A stretch of DNA of 64,000 nt from Methylacidiphilum kamchatkense Kam1 (GTDB lineage: Bacteria; Verrucomicrobiota; Verrucomicrobiia; Methylacidiphilales; Methylacidiphilaceae): assembly GCF_007475525.1 (NCBI RefSeq), contig NZ_CP037899.1, forward strand, positions 1,302,001-1,366,000. The letters run 5' to 3'. A program made the position numbers and the translations under genes. This document shows, piece by piece, positions 1 through 8,781 of this stretch. Numbering within the stretch: position 1 is the stretch's first letter; every line of letters begins with the position of its first letter. The notes under the pieces were generated by a model. That model saw nothing but the letters and a program-made list of their open reading frames with translations, searched no databases and was not told the DNA's origin.

Positions 1-396
1 GTATTCGTCAGGCATGGGTCTTTTCCTGGGCAAGTGACCTCAGCAACTCTTCGGTTTATAGAGCCAGTGGAAGATACGATCACTCTGTTGGACAAAGGAG
101 AAAGTCTTCTCCAGTCCATTTATAAACCCAACAGAACCTATACAAAATCAGGCGTGCTTCTTTTCGATCTTCAACCAAAAGGAAATCGTCAGCTCGCTTT
201 CTGGTCAAGCAAAGAGGAAAAAAAAGAAAAATTACGCACTCTTTCCCAACTTTTGGATGATTGGTCCATGGGTAGAAGCAAGCCAGCCCTGAGGGTAGGA
301 ACGGAACTGTTCAGCGAAAATTGGCGGCTGCGAGCAGAAAGAAAAACCCCTAGATACACAAGCAGATGGAAAGAAATTCCAACAGTCCGAGCCTAA
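1..396 (+). CDS. umuC: UmuC-like Y-family DNA polymerase, C-terminal part (5' end outside window)
   Basis: The frame is open from base 1 and runs to the stop at 396, so this is the 3' end of a longer gene. The visible part corresponds to the little-finger domain and tail of DNA polymerase V catalytic subunits: a FVR segment, then YTKSGVLLFDLQP, then the tail with RVGTE, W, R and the closing TPRYTSRWKEIP motif, which is typical of UmuC rather than DinB. The polymerase active site would lie upstream, out of view. UmuC performs error-prone translesion synthesis and is usually paired with umuD, which would be to the left. The GTG at 34 is an internal codon, not the start. Confidence 0.85.
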   Translation, partial: VFVRHGSFPGQVTSATLRFIEPVEDTITLLDKGESLLQSIYKPNRTYTKSGVLLFDLQPKGNRQLAFWSSKEEKKEKLRTLSQLLDDWSMGRSKPALRVGTELFSENWRLRAERKTPRYTSRWKEIPTVRA

Positions 397-1065
397 ACTC
401 TGGAAAATTAAGAAATTAGCGTTTTAGGCGCTTATAGCTCGCTGCAAGAAAATCCCCTACCTCTTAAAAAATGGATGATAACAGCCCAGACAGGGCAAAA
501 GCAGAATAAGTCAACAAGGTCTGCTTCTATAAAAAAGGCAGGCAGAAGCTGTACAACGAAAAAAAACATCATGAGATTCAGTAAAGACAAAAGGCAATGT
601 AGAGCATATTGAAGTAGGCAACGCAAGGATCGGGTCTGAATAGCAAAAAGAGGATTTAGAAAAAAGAAGCTAACCTGTCTGTAATTATAGCCAAACAGAG
701 TATGAAGTTTACAATTATATCAGAAGATCAGCAGAGGAATTACCTACTTTGTTTGCAGCCGTCCTCTTTAAAAAGGGGCCATGCTTGATCGCGTAATGTG
801 AAGCCTGTAAAAGAGCAAGATAAGATGGAAGGGATAGAAGCAGTCTTGTATTCCTTTTAGTAAAGGATACGACCATGCTATCTTTCCTAGTAGGCAGCCA
901 ACCCATGCGTTGCCTGACAAGGCTAATAAGAATGCGTATCCTTAAGTCCTGCAAGAAGCAGAAAGTTATCAGGCCTCTATAATAGTTTTATTCCCATAAC
1001 CCAAACTTCACAGCAGATAATATAACGAACTCAGCAAGGCAGACACGGAAATGATGATTAGTCAT
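397..1065. other. Intergenic region, 669 bp, no supported gene
   Basis: Between the umuC tail and the 3' end of the glycosyltransferase I see only short reading frames with no recognisable motif, no good ribosome binding site and low-complexity translations. I found no tRNA, repeat array or strong terminator. It may hold decayed sequence. Confidence 0.5.
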
Positions 1066-2322
1066 TCAATCAATTTTTTTATTAATCAATTCATTGAACT
1101 GTCGCCCCACTTCCATCAGCTTTTGAGCATAATGCATTGGCGTATGATGAGCTAAAACATATTCCTTTGCCCTATTGCCCATTTTTATAAGTTCAGATCG
1201 GTTAAAAAGAGACATTTTCAAGATTTCTTCCAACTCTTTTTCAGCAGACTCCGGATTAAGCTTGAAAACGCAGCTATTGGGCAGTTCTGCATACCAACCT
1301 ACATTTAGAACTACCGCTGGCTTAGACAAAAGCATTTGATTAAGCAGCGAACTAGACGTTTCTCCCATTGTCGGATCCCTTAAGGCAATGCAGAGATCCA
1401 CGCATGAAAGAATCTCCTGCACTTTTTCAGGCTCCTGATATCCAAAGATCTTCACAATGGCTTGCAGCTTATATTTTTTCGCAAGGCTGTGAATATTATA
1501 CCAAAAGAACGTCCCTCCAACGATCCAGTATTCCATATGGTTTTGCAGCATGGGATTAGATTGCAATACCTTGAACACCAGTTCATAGGCTTTGTTAGGT
1601 AGCACATAGCCGAAAGTAGCTGCGATGAGTTTAGGTCTATCCTTTGGCACCGAAAAGCTATACGGGTTAGACGGCAAAGAAACCAAAGTCTCCTCAGGCA
1701 ACGTATAAGGAAGATCAATCTTAACGACCGGTTTTGACAAGAACTTCTTTTTAATGTTCTGAAGCGCAAAATCAGAATGGACGATCAGTGCAGAAGCCTT
1801 TGAAATGACCTCTTCATTCATTGGATACCAAAGGATAGAATGATCCACATAAATTTTTTTTAAAAAATTCAAGATGACCGTACGTCCATCTGCCACTGGG
1901 TGTGTTGTGAGCAAATCCAAAGCGTATAATTCTTTGAATTTTTCTAGGTAGCCTGAAAAATTTCTTTTTTCGATTAAATAATAACCAGCGTAAAAGAACT
2001 GCAGCACGTAATCGTGCAGAATCACTATCCCAGGATATCTCAACAACAACTCGTAAGCATAAGAATGAAAGCGAAAATCATTACTCATGTTAAAGAAGAC
2101 TAGATCACAGGCTTCCACTTGCTCCAACAGTCTCCAACTGATCCGAGACTTTTCAACATACCGAACAACCTGACAATCCCTAGCCAAGGATTCCGTTGGC
2201 CAATAATCTTCAACATATAGGATGAGTTTGGAAAATTTCTTTAAATAAGTCAGAACATTACGACTAAAATCAGCAATCCCAGATTTTTGCGGAGGTAAAG
2301 GACTAAACCAAGCGATTTTCAC
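1066..2322 (-). CDS. GT4-family glycosyltransferase
   Basis: A 418-residue protein with the two-lobed GT-B architecture of group 1 (GT4) glycosyltransferases. The N-terminus MKIAWFSPLPPQKSGIADFS is the usual opening of enzymes acting on polysaccharide or lipopolysaccharide precursors. A C-terminal Rossmann lobe begins near residue 235 (LIAATFGYVLPNKAYELV, followed by EYWIVGG) and holds the donor-site stretch PTMGETSSSLLNQMLLSKPAVVLN, where the usual acidic EX7E feature is only partly visible. There is no signal peptide, so it is cytoplasmic. It stands alone with no sugar genes next to it, so the acceptor and donor cannot be inferred. Confidence 0.8.
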   Translation of the reverse strand: MKIAWFSPLPPQKSGIADFSRNVLTYLKKFSKLILYVEDYWPTESLARDCQVVRYVEKSRISWRLLEQVEACDLVFFNMSNDFRFHSYAYELLLRYPGIVILHDYVLQFFYAGYYLIEKRNFSGYLEKFKELYALDLLTTHPVADGRTVILNFLKKIYVDHSILWYPMNEEVISKASALIVHSDFALQNIKKKFLSKPVVKIDLPYTLPEETLVSLPSNPYSFSVPKDRPKLIAATFGYVLPNKAYELVFKVLQSNPMLQNHMEYWIVGGTFFWYNIHSLAKKYKLQAIVKIFGYQEPEKVQEILSCVDLCIALRDPTMGETSSSLLNQMLLSKPAVVLNVGWYAELPNSCVFKLNPESAEKELEEILKMSLFNRSELIKMGNRAKEYVLAHHTPMHYAQKLMEVGRQFNELINKKID

Positions 2323-2451
2323 CTATGTAAGTTTTTCCAATGCAATTATCTCCATCTTGCAGATGAAACACAACAATTTCTTCTTAGGAATAATCCTTTC
2401 GGTTTTTTTTTTTTCTTACCGTCAACTGGAGAAAAATATCGCTATTGATTC

Positions 2452-2613
2452 TTACCTATGAAACATCCTTTCATATGGACTAGATTGGTTGACGGCTGAG
2501 AAAAACAGCAAACCAAAATAAAGAAGAGACAGTAACAAAAGAATCAGAAAAACATAAAAGCCGGTTTTTCCAGATTCCTTTTTTGATGGATCTTTTTTCT
2601 CATCATTTTTCAT
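2452..2613 (-). CDS. Possible small single-pass membrane protein, 53 aa
   Basis: A short frame opens at ATG 2613 and stops at TAA 2452. The translation has a lysine-rich head (about 17 residues with many K, D and E), one clear hydrophobic segment (FYVFLILLLLSLLYFGLLFF, about residues 19-38) and a polar tail ending YERMFHR. Charge and hydrophobicity are distributed as in a real inner-membrane protein with the N-terminus inside. There is no convincing Shine-Dalgarno sequence and I recognise no family. It lies between two leftward genes. It could be a chance frame. Confidence 0.4.
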   Translation of the reverse strand: MKNDEKKDPSKKESGKTGFYVFLILLLLSLLYFGLLFFSAVNQSSPYERMFHR

Positions 2614-2780
2614 TACTACTAGCAGATTGTAAAAGAAGATCAGTTTCTAATAAAGAAAGATACCCAGTAAAACCATTGAAATATTTTTGAGAATATATCT
2701 TAGGATCACTAAGGGGATTAAGAGTCTTTAAAATTTATCCTCATTCCTATTAATTCAGAATATTAAAAAAATCGATAGAT

Positions 2781-3236
2781 TTAGTAAGTATCAGACCACA
2801 GATGGATATGCGAAGCAGAAATTACTGGGTATTTATAGGGTCTTTTTCCAATGATTCCTGGCTGTACCCGGCTTAGTCTTCCTATTACCGTTACACTTTT
2901 CCCTTTCGTATAGATGGAAGGGTCAAGAAACTTTCTTGTGGAGACTAAAAACCTTCCATAGCTCAAGTCCGTTGCAAGAGGCACCTTAAAGCTCTTGGAC
3001 AGGGGTTTGTGGATAACCTCCATCAAAGATCGATCAGGTAGGTTTTGGACTTGAGCAATGACTCCTCCGACAAACAATCGAGTCCCAATATAAGCCTCAG
3101 GATGCGCCATAATGGCAGAAAAAGGAGGTTCGGTTTTAAGAATGAGCTTTTCTTCTTTGGTAAAGGGACCTGCTAGAGAAAAAGTGGCGGTAGAAAAAAA
3201 GAGGAGAATGAAAAATGGAAGCGACTTTACCCGCAT
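2781..3236 (-). CDS. Slp-family outer-membrane-type protein
   Basis: A 151-residue exported protein. A signal peptide is clear (MRVKSLPFFILLFFSTATFSLAG). The body matches the Slp (starvation lipoprotein) family: the motif IGTRLFVGGVIAQVQNL, the L(M)EV segment, a GRFLVST segment, LDPSIYTKGKSVTVIGRL, then G..GKRPYKYPVI and a terminal H.W. E. coli Slp is lipidated, but here no lipobox cysteine follows the signal peptide, so the protein is probably soluble in the periplasm or anchored otherwise. It is divergent from the Lhr helicase gene. The function of the family is poorly defined (stress or stationary phase). Confidence 0.75.
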   Translation of the reverse strand: MRVKSLPFFILLFFSTATFSLAGPFTKEEKLILKTEPPFSAIMAHPEAYIGTRLFVGGVIAQVQNLPDRSLMEVIHKPLSKSFKVPLATDLSYGRFLVSTRKFLDPSIYTKGKSVTVIGRLSRVQPGIIGKRPYKYPVISASHIHLWSDTY

Positions 3237-3362
3237 AAAAAAAAAATATTCAATTTATAATTTAATTTAGAAAAAGAATATTTTTTAAATTCAGAAAATC
3301 CGATTTTCCAAGAAACTAAAAGCTTTTTTAAGGAAGCTAAAAAAACGTTATGTTGAGCAATC

Positions 3363-6056
3363 ATGGAAAATTGTCTGCATACTTTTTTACCTCAGGTCAA
3401 ACGATGGTTTGAACATACTTACGGTGTTCCCACGCCGGTTCAAAAAGCGCTTTGGCCTATTGTTCGAGAAGGGAAAAATGTTGTCGCATCTTCCCCAACT
3501 GGCTCAGGAAAAACTTTAGCAGCATTCCTTGTAGTTATTGATGAGATTTGGAAAAACACCATTTTCTCTACGCCTTTTGAAAGCGTCTACCTCCTTTACA
3601 TTTCTCCCTTAAGGGCTCTTGGAAACGACATAGAAACAAATTTAAGAAAACCCTTGTCTGAAATCCCTCATTTTACGAAATCTGGAGAGCCACGCCTGAC
3701 TCCATTAACTATATCTGTTAGAACGGGCGATTGTTCCGCCTATGAAAGAACAAAACAATGCCTTCATCCCCCACACATACTAGTTACTACACCTGAATCG
3801 TTCTATTTACTGCTTACTAGTAGTTCAGGGAGAAAAATCCTGCAAACAGTTCGAACGGTCATTGTGGACGAACTCCATTGGATTGCAGACAACAATCGAG
3901 GGGCTCATCTTTCTCTTTCTTTAGAACGGCTAGAGCATGTCTGCAAAAGACCAATCCAGCGAATCGGATTATCCGCCACCATGCGCCCTATGGAAACACT
4001 GGGCCATTTTCTATCCCCTTCTGCTCCCTGCCACATTATTGATCTAGGAATACCCTCAAAATTAGACGCTAGGCTCGAACTTCCTTTTCTTCCTCTTGGG
4101 CATGTCATGCCGCAGGAAGGCTGGGATAAAATTTATCGCCGGATTATCCAATTAACCAATCACTACCACACTACCCTTGTATTCGTTAACACTCGAAGAT
4201 TAGCCGAAAAAATGGCTCATCATCTTGGTCTTTTAATGGATCCAGAAAAGATTGGGACCCATCACGGCAGTCTTTCTAAAGAGACCCGAAAAGCCATAGA
4301 AAAAAAGTTTAAGGAAGGCAAGCTCAACGTTCTGGTCGCTACGTCCTCTCTTGAACTTGGTATTGACATTGGAACAGTGGAAGGAGTATGCCAGATGGGC
4401 TCTCCTCGATCGGTTTCCTCTTTTATTCAAAGAATTGGCCGGTCGAATCATAATCCTCAAAACGAACGGCTGGCTCATGGTCATCTTTTCCCATTGGACA
4501 TCCATGATCTAGTCGAGTGTGTTGCCCTTCTGTATGCTTTAAAACAGGGTAAAATTGAATCTATCCACCTTCCGGAAGCTCCTCTTGACGTTCTGATGCA
4601 ACAGATAGTAGCTGAAGTGGCTGCTGAACCTTGGGAGGAAAAACAACTCTATGCACTCTTTTCAAAAGCTTATCCCTACAGAAACCTATCTTTTGAAAAG
4701 TTTCATGAACTTACGCAATTGCTCTGTGACGGGTTTCATCCTTTAAGAGGGAGCCAACGCGCCCTCCTTTTTTTTGATTCCAACGGATGGCTAAGAGCCA
4801 AAAAAGGGGCAAAACTAAGAGCCTTAACTTCGGGAGGTACGATCCCGGATTCAGGAGACTATATTGTCGCTTTGGAGACTGACGAAACAAGGATCGGAAC
4901 TGTCAACGAAGATTTCGCCTTAGAAAGCTTAATTGGTGACATCTTCCTTCTTGGAAATCATCCATGGAAAATCAAAAAGGTAAAACGGGGGAAAGTCCTG
5001 GTCGAAGATGCTGCCGGATCGAATCCTACGATTCCTTTTTGGCTTGGCGAAGCGCCGGCGAGGAGTCCTTTGCTAAACCAGACTATTGATACGATAAGAA
5101 AAGAAGCAGCCGAGTTCCTCCAATCTTTTCAGAACCAAACTACAGCGACAGCACTCTCAAAACATTTTGAAGAGCTTATTGAGATTTCTAAAGAAGCTGC
5201 TGAAGAGCTTGCTCGATTTTTTCTTCTGACCAACCTTACTCTTGGCACCATCCCGAGTGCTGATAATATTGTTTTAGAAAGATTTTTTGATCCTACCGAA
5301 GGCACACAGCTGGTTATTCATTCTCCCTTAGGGTTAAGATTGAATCGGGCATGGGGGCTAGCCTTGCGCAAAAGGTTCTGTAGAAAATTTAATTTTGAAC
5401 TACAAGCTGCTGCTTCCGAAGAGGGATTAGTGTTATCCTTAACGACCGTTCACAGTTTTCCTCTCAAAGATCTGATGCATTTTCTTTCTTCTCATTCTGT
5501 TCGCGAACTACTTATTCAAGCTTTGATCGATGCGCCTTTTTTTGGAATCAGATGGCGATGGACGGCCACAACCGCTCTGGCTATCCCCAAAATAAGAGCT
5601 GGCAAATTCTCTTCTCCTTTAGTCCAAAAGATGGAAGCTGAAAACCTCCTTTCGCTTATTTTTCCAGAAGCAACGGCCTGCCTTGAGAATATCATTGGGA
5701 ACCGATCGATCCCTAAGCATCCTCTTGTAGAACAAACCCTTGCCTATTGCTTGGAAGAGGTTCTGGACTGTAGAGGGCTTGAACAACTTTTAGCTTCCAT
5801 TGAGAAAGGAGCCCTCCTCCTGACACATAGAGAGTCCACCAACCCTTCTTTTCCGGCAGTCGCTTTACTCTCCTCAGCCCCTTATACCTACCTGGATCCT
5901 GCCCCACTAGAAGAGCGGAGGAGCCGATCGGTTCCCTTTAAAACAACATACGATCCAGAAGAACTCACGATCAGGACGCAGCTCCAATCAGCAAGCCATC
6001 GAGCAGTTCATGGCTTCCTATTGGCAAAAACCAAAGGATCGAGAAGTCTTTTTTGA
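3363..6056 (+). CDS. lhr: Lhr-type DEAD/DEAH helicase, core part
   Basis: An 897-residue superfamily 2 helicase. Visible motifs are the Q-like PTPVQKALWP, Walker A PTGSGKT (about 45-51), SPLRALGND, TTPESFYLLL, DELHW (169-173), LSATM and motif VI QRIGRSNH. After the RecA lobes come the winged-helix and beta-barrel Lhr-core regions (GGTIPDSGDYIV, GTVNEDFALE, LGNHPWKIKKV). Lhr enzymes are 3'-5' DNA helicases linked to repair. The frame ends shortly after a conserved DPEE, where full-length Lhr proteins continue for several hundred residues; that continuation is present in the next frame, starting inside this one. Either a frameshift or a natural two-gene arrangement is possible. Confidence 0.9.
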   Translation: MENCLHTFLPQVKRWFEHTYGVPTPVQKALWPIVREGKNVVASSPTGSGKTLAAFLVVIDEIWKNTIFSTPFESVYLLYISPLRALGNDIETNLRKPLSEIPHFTKSGEPRLTPLTISVRTGDCSAYERTKQCLHPPHILVTTPESFYLLLTSSSGRKILQTVRTVIVDELHWIADNNRGAHLSLSLERLEHVCKRPIQRIGLSATMRPMETLGHFLSPSAPCHIIDLGIPSKLDARLELPFLPLGHVMPQEGWDKIYRRIIQLTNHYHTTLVFVNTRRLAEKMAHHLGLLMDPEKIGTHHGSLSKETRKAIEKKFKEGKLNVLVATSSLELGIDIGTVEGVCQMGSPRSVSSFIQRIGRSNHNPQNERLAHGHLFPLDIHDLVECVALLYALKQGKIESIHLPEAPLDVLMQQIVAEVAAEPWEEKQLYALFSKAYPYRNLSFEKFHELTQLLCDGFHPLRGSQRALLFFDSNGWLRAKKGAKLRALTSGGTIPDSGDYIVALETDETRIGTVNEDFALESLIGDIFLLGNHPWKIKKVKRGKVLVEDAAGSNPTIPFWLGEAPARSPLLNQTIDTIRKEAAEFLQSFQNQTTATALSKHFEELIEISKEAAEELARFFLLTNLTLGTIPSADNIVLERFFDPTEGTQLVIHSPLGLRLNRAWGLALRKRFCRKFNFELQAAASEEGLVLSLTTVHSFPLKDLMHFLSSHSVRELLIQALIDAPFFGIRWRWTATTALAIPKIRAGKFSSPLVQKMEAENLLSLIFPEATACLENIIGNRSIPKHPLVEQTLAYCLEEVLDCRGLEQLLASIEKGALLLTHRESTNPSFPAVALLSSAPYTYLDPAPLEERRSRSVPFKTTYDPEELTIRTQLQSASHRAVHGFLLAKTKGSRSLF

Positions 6057-7521
6057 TTTTCTTTCTTCTGTTGGGTTTCTAACCAATGAGGATAGAATAT
6101 GGAGCCCAGGCAAAGACAATGGACTGACCGAATGGGCGGAAGCCTTACGTAAAGAAGGGAAGATTTTCTGTATCCATCTTTCTACTGGATACAACCTTTG
6201 GTTTGCTCAGCAGTGGCTTGCCTGCTTTTCAGCTCTTTACCCCAGACACTTCTCTAAGACCGATGAGAACGCTTCTATTAGTCTAGTAGAGGCTTTATCC
6301 AAACTACTGCAAGCAAGGCTTCAATACGAAGGGCCAGTGAGTTCTAAAAGACTTGCGCTTCTACTTAATCGTTCAGTCGAAGAGGTAGACACAGCGCTTC
6401 AATTCCTCGAGGCTCAAGGCGTTGTTTTTAGAGGTCATTTTCAGAAAGGATTAAAGGAGAGTACGTGGTGTCATCGTTCGGTCTTATCGCAACTCCATAA
6501 GCTTTCTAGAACCTACTGTAGGAATGCTATACAACCGGTTGCTATTGAGCTTTACCAACGTTTTCTTTACCAGTGGCAACGGCTGACAGCCGACACTAAA
6601 GCTTGCGGGCTAGAAGGACTTTTTGCAGTTCTTAAAATGCTGGAAGGCTATTTTGCGCCTCTGGAATCATGGGAAAAAGAAATTCTGCCTTCTAGAATGG
6701 AAAATTACGATCCTTCCTGGCTGGATCAATTAAGCCTTTCAGGAAGAATTGTCTGGGTGATTAAAAACAAAAGCAATAGAAAGAGTGCTTCTTTTAGCCA
6801 TTCTTCCTGTTCAATAGCCTTCTTAGAAAGAGCACAGGCAAGTGTCTTTAAAAAACAGCCTTGTCTACCTATTCCTTCCTTAGCCCTTTCTTCTAGGGCA
6901 AAAAGACTGTATGAGCTGATCGTTGAAAAAAGAGCGCTTTTCTTTGATGAATTGTTAGGAGCAAGTAAAGCTGCCCCATGGGAAATAGAAAGCGATCTTA
7001 GGGAACTAGTGGGCTGCGGTTTGGTCAGAGCGGATTGTGTTAGTGCGTTACGACATTTTTTTTCTAAAAAGAAAAGACTCTCTCTTTCTTTAAGACTCGC
7101 TCTTTCTTCAAGTTGGGGAAGATGGACTGCTGAGACCTATAAGCTGAGTATAGAAAAAAAATCTACACCGAGATTATCAGAAACTACTGAGTCAGCTCTT
7201 TCAACTGAAAAGAAAATAGAAAAGCTTCTGAGAATGTTGCTGCGTCGGTACGGTATTTTTTTTAAAAAACTCCTCGAAAAAGAAAACGTTTATTATGGAC
7301 TATGGCCTCAGTTGCTCCCCATCCTGAGGCTTATGGAAATGCGAGAAGAGCTCCTAGCCGGTCAATTTATCGAAGGGATGGGAGAACAGTTTGCACTGCC
7401 TGAGGCCATTACCATGCTTAAAAAAATAAAAGAAGAGGTATCCTCTCCTTTCCAACCTTCTGTATCAGTTTTTGATCCCTCCTCCCTTAGTGAAATAATT
7501 AAGAAGCCAGTCCAACAGTAG
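6010..7521 (+). CDS. Lhr helicase C-terminal part in a shifted frame
   Basis: A 503-residue frame that overlaps the helicase core by 47 bases and continues its homology. Its start region (W.KPKDREVFFDFLSSVGFL) resembles the WP.PRDADELHDLL segment of full-length Lhr. Further on it has PVSSKRLALLLNRSVEEVDTALQFLEAQGVVFRGHF, the WCHRSVLSQLHKLSRTYCRNAIQPV block and FLYQWQRL, all hallmarks of the long-Lhr C-terminal domain with tandem winged helices. The ATG at 6010 has no Shine-Dalgarno sequence, which argues for frameshifted reading or an assembly error over independent initiation. If separate, it would be a helicase accessory subunit. Confidence 0.75.
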   Translation: MASYWQKPKDREVFFDFLSSVGFLTNEDRIWSPGKDNGLTEWAEALRKEGKIFCIHLSTGYNLWFAQQWLACFSALYPRHFSKTDENASISLVEALSKLLQARLQYEGPVSSKRLALLLNRSVEEVDTALQFLEAQGVVFRGHFQKGLKESTWCHRSVLSQLHKLSRTYCRNAIQPVAIELYQRFLYQWQRLTADTKACGLEGLFAVLKMLEGYFAPLESWEKEILPSRMENYDPSWLDQLSLSGRIVWVIKNKSNRKSASFSHSSCSIAFLERAQASVFKKQPCLPIPSLALSSRAKRLYELIVEKRALFFDELLGASKAAPWEIESDLRELVGCGLVRADCVSALRHFFSKKKRLSLSLRLALSSSWGRWTAETYKLSIEKKSTPRLSETTESALSTEKKIEKLLRMLLRRYGIFFKKLLEKENVYYGLWPQLLPILRLMEMREELLAGQFIEGMGEQFALPEAITMLKKIKEEVSSPFQPSVSVFDPSSLSEIIKKPVQQ

Positions 7522-7622
7522 AATAGGCTCGTTCATTAAAAAAAAGAGAGCCGTCACAGATCTTTTAAGCGAATGGCCTCAACCAAAAGAGGAAACTTTA
7601 GCCAAAAAACTGAAAGCGATAC

Positions 7623-8423
7623 TTAGGATGACTCAGAGTTTTCGGTTGCTGCCTTTAATAAGAAGACATGTTCTTTAGGATTATAATCGAGCTTTTCCAG
7701 CTGCTTGGCTTTTCGTCGGATCAAAGAGGTCCACCAATTTGAAATTTGGCGAGTGGTTTTTCCAAGTTTAAAGGCAAGATCTTTATTAGAAATTCTGCCT
7801 CCCGCTTCAGCCAGTATCGCCATTACTTTTTCTGTTCTTATATTATCCTGCCCTCTTCTAGAAGACTCCACAAATTTAAAGTAAGATTTTTCAAGTCGGA
7901 TATTTTTTAACTCCTTTCTATGTCTGCTTAAAAAGACCCTTAAGGAACTCGATTTGACTCCTAACTTAGCGGCTAAGTCATCGATATGTATTGGCGCTTC
8001 TTTAACAATTTCAATAAATTTTTCTACAGTCAGCCGACTCCGACCTCTTAAAGAGGATGGAAGGGCTGCAGGCTGAACGAATTTCTTCAGTGCGACCCGT
8101 TCTTTTCCAACATACTCAATATCTTGCGAATGCTCTGTAAGCATCTTCTCTACGGTAGCTTTTGGGCAACGAAGTTTATCAGAGAGCTCATCAAGAGTAA
8201 TTCCTGATTCTCCTGCTTTTTCAATCACCTTTAAAAAAATATCTGAAGAAAGTTTTGGAGATTTGTCCTCCTCCAAAGTCTCTACATTCAAATGCTGTAA
8301 TTTGTCATTTGTAAGATGTAACGAGACAATAGATTTAATAAGCTCGTTGACTAGATTGATGGTTTCATCTGGCAAGGTTCGAAGTTGAATGGCTGTAGCC
8401 AAAAATTTTTCATAAGCTTTCAT
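7623..8423 (-). CDS. Unknown protein with repeated helix-turn-helix-like modules
   Basis: A 266-residue hydrophilic protein I cannot assign to a family. At least three stretches look like winged or simple helix-turn-helix units: about residues 82-118 (FLKVIEKAGESGITLDELSDKLRCPKATVEKML), 133-170 (KFIEIVKEAPIHIDDLAAKLGVKSSSLRVFLSRHR) and 198-235 (VMAILAEAGGRISNKDLAFKLGKTTRQISNWWTSL). Each has the pattern of a short helix, a turn, a helix with L..KLG and a recognition helix. The N-terminal 70 residues are helical. No membrane segment or signal is seen. A DNA-binding role is plausible but inferred. It converges with the Lhr genes. Confidence 0.7.
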   Translation of the reverse strand: MKAYEKFLATAIQLRTLPDETINLVNELIKSIVSLHLTNDKLQHLNVETLEEDKSPKLSSDIFLKVIEKAGESGITLDELSDKLRCPKATVEKMLTEHSQDIEYVGKERVALKKFVQPAALPSSLRGRSRLTVEKFIEIVKEAPIHIDDLAAKLGVKSSSLRVFLSRHRKELKNIRLEKSYFKFVESSRRGQDNIRTEKVMAILAEAGGRISNKDLAFKLGKTTRQISNWWTSLIRRKAKQLEKLDYNPKEHVFLLKAATENSESS

Positions 8424-8781
8424 AATAAAAAATATGAATCAAAGTTATTAACAATTACAAGATAGAATGCAAAGAAATCTTTTTTTGTAGCATGTATGCT
8501 TTTATATTGAAAATTCAGAAGCCATATCTTCGTTAAAACCTCAAAAATTGTTTCATTGATTGTATAACTTTATTATTTTTTCAATTTTTTATTGACAGCA
8601 GTATTGGTTAATGCTTCCGTTCTTCTCTCCAAGAAAGCTGTGTGATTCTCTCTAATGGATTAGGAATAAGGATTAGGCAGCAAGCGCAATCCTTTTTAAC
8701 CCTAAAATATAGAAGAACTTCTACTACAAGGAATAGGAAATAACGAAGGATTCTCTCATATATAGAAAGGAATAGGAATTT
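8424..8781. other. Divergent intergenic region, 358 bp
   Basis: AT-rich spacer between two divergently transcribed genes, so it should hold both promoters. A TTGACA hexamer occurs at 8592-8597 facing right but no good -10 element follows at the right distance. No RNA gene or repeat was recognised. Confidence 0.4.
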
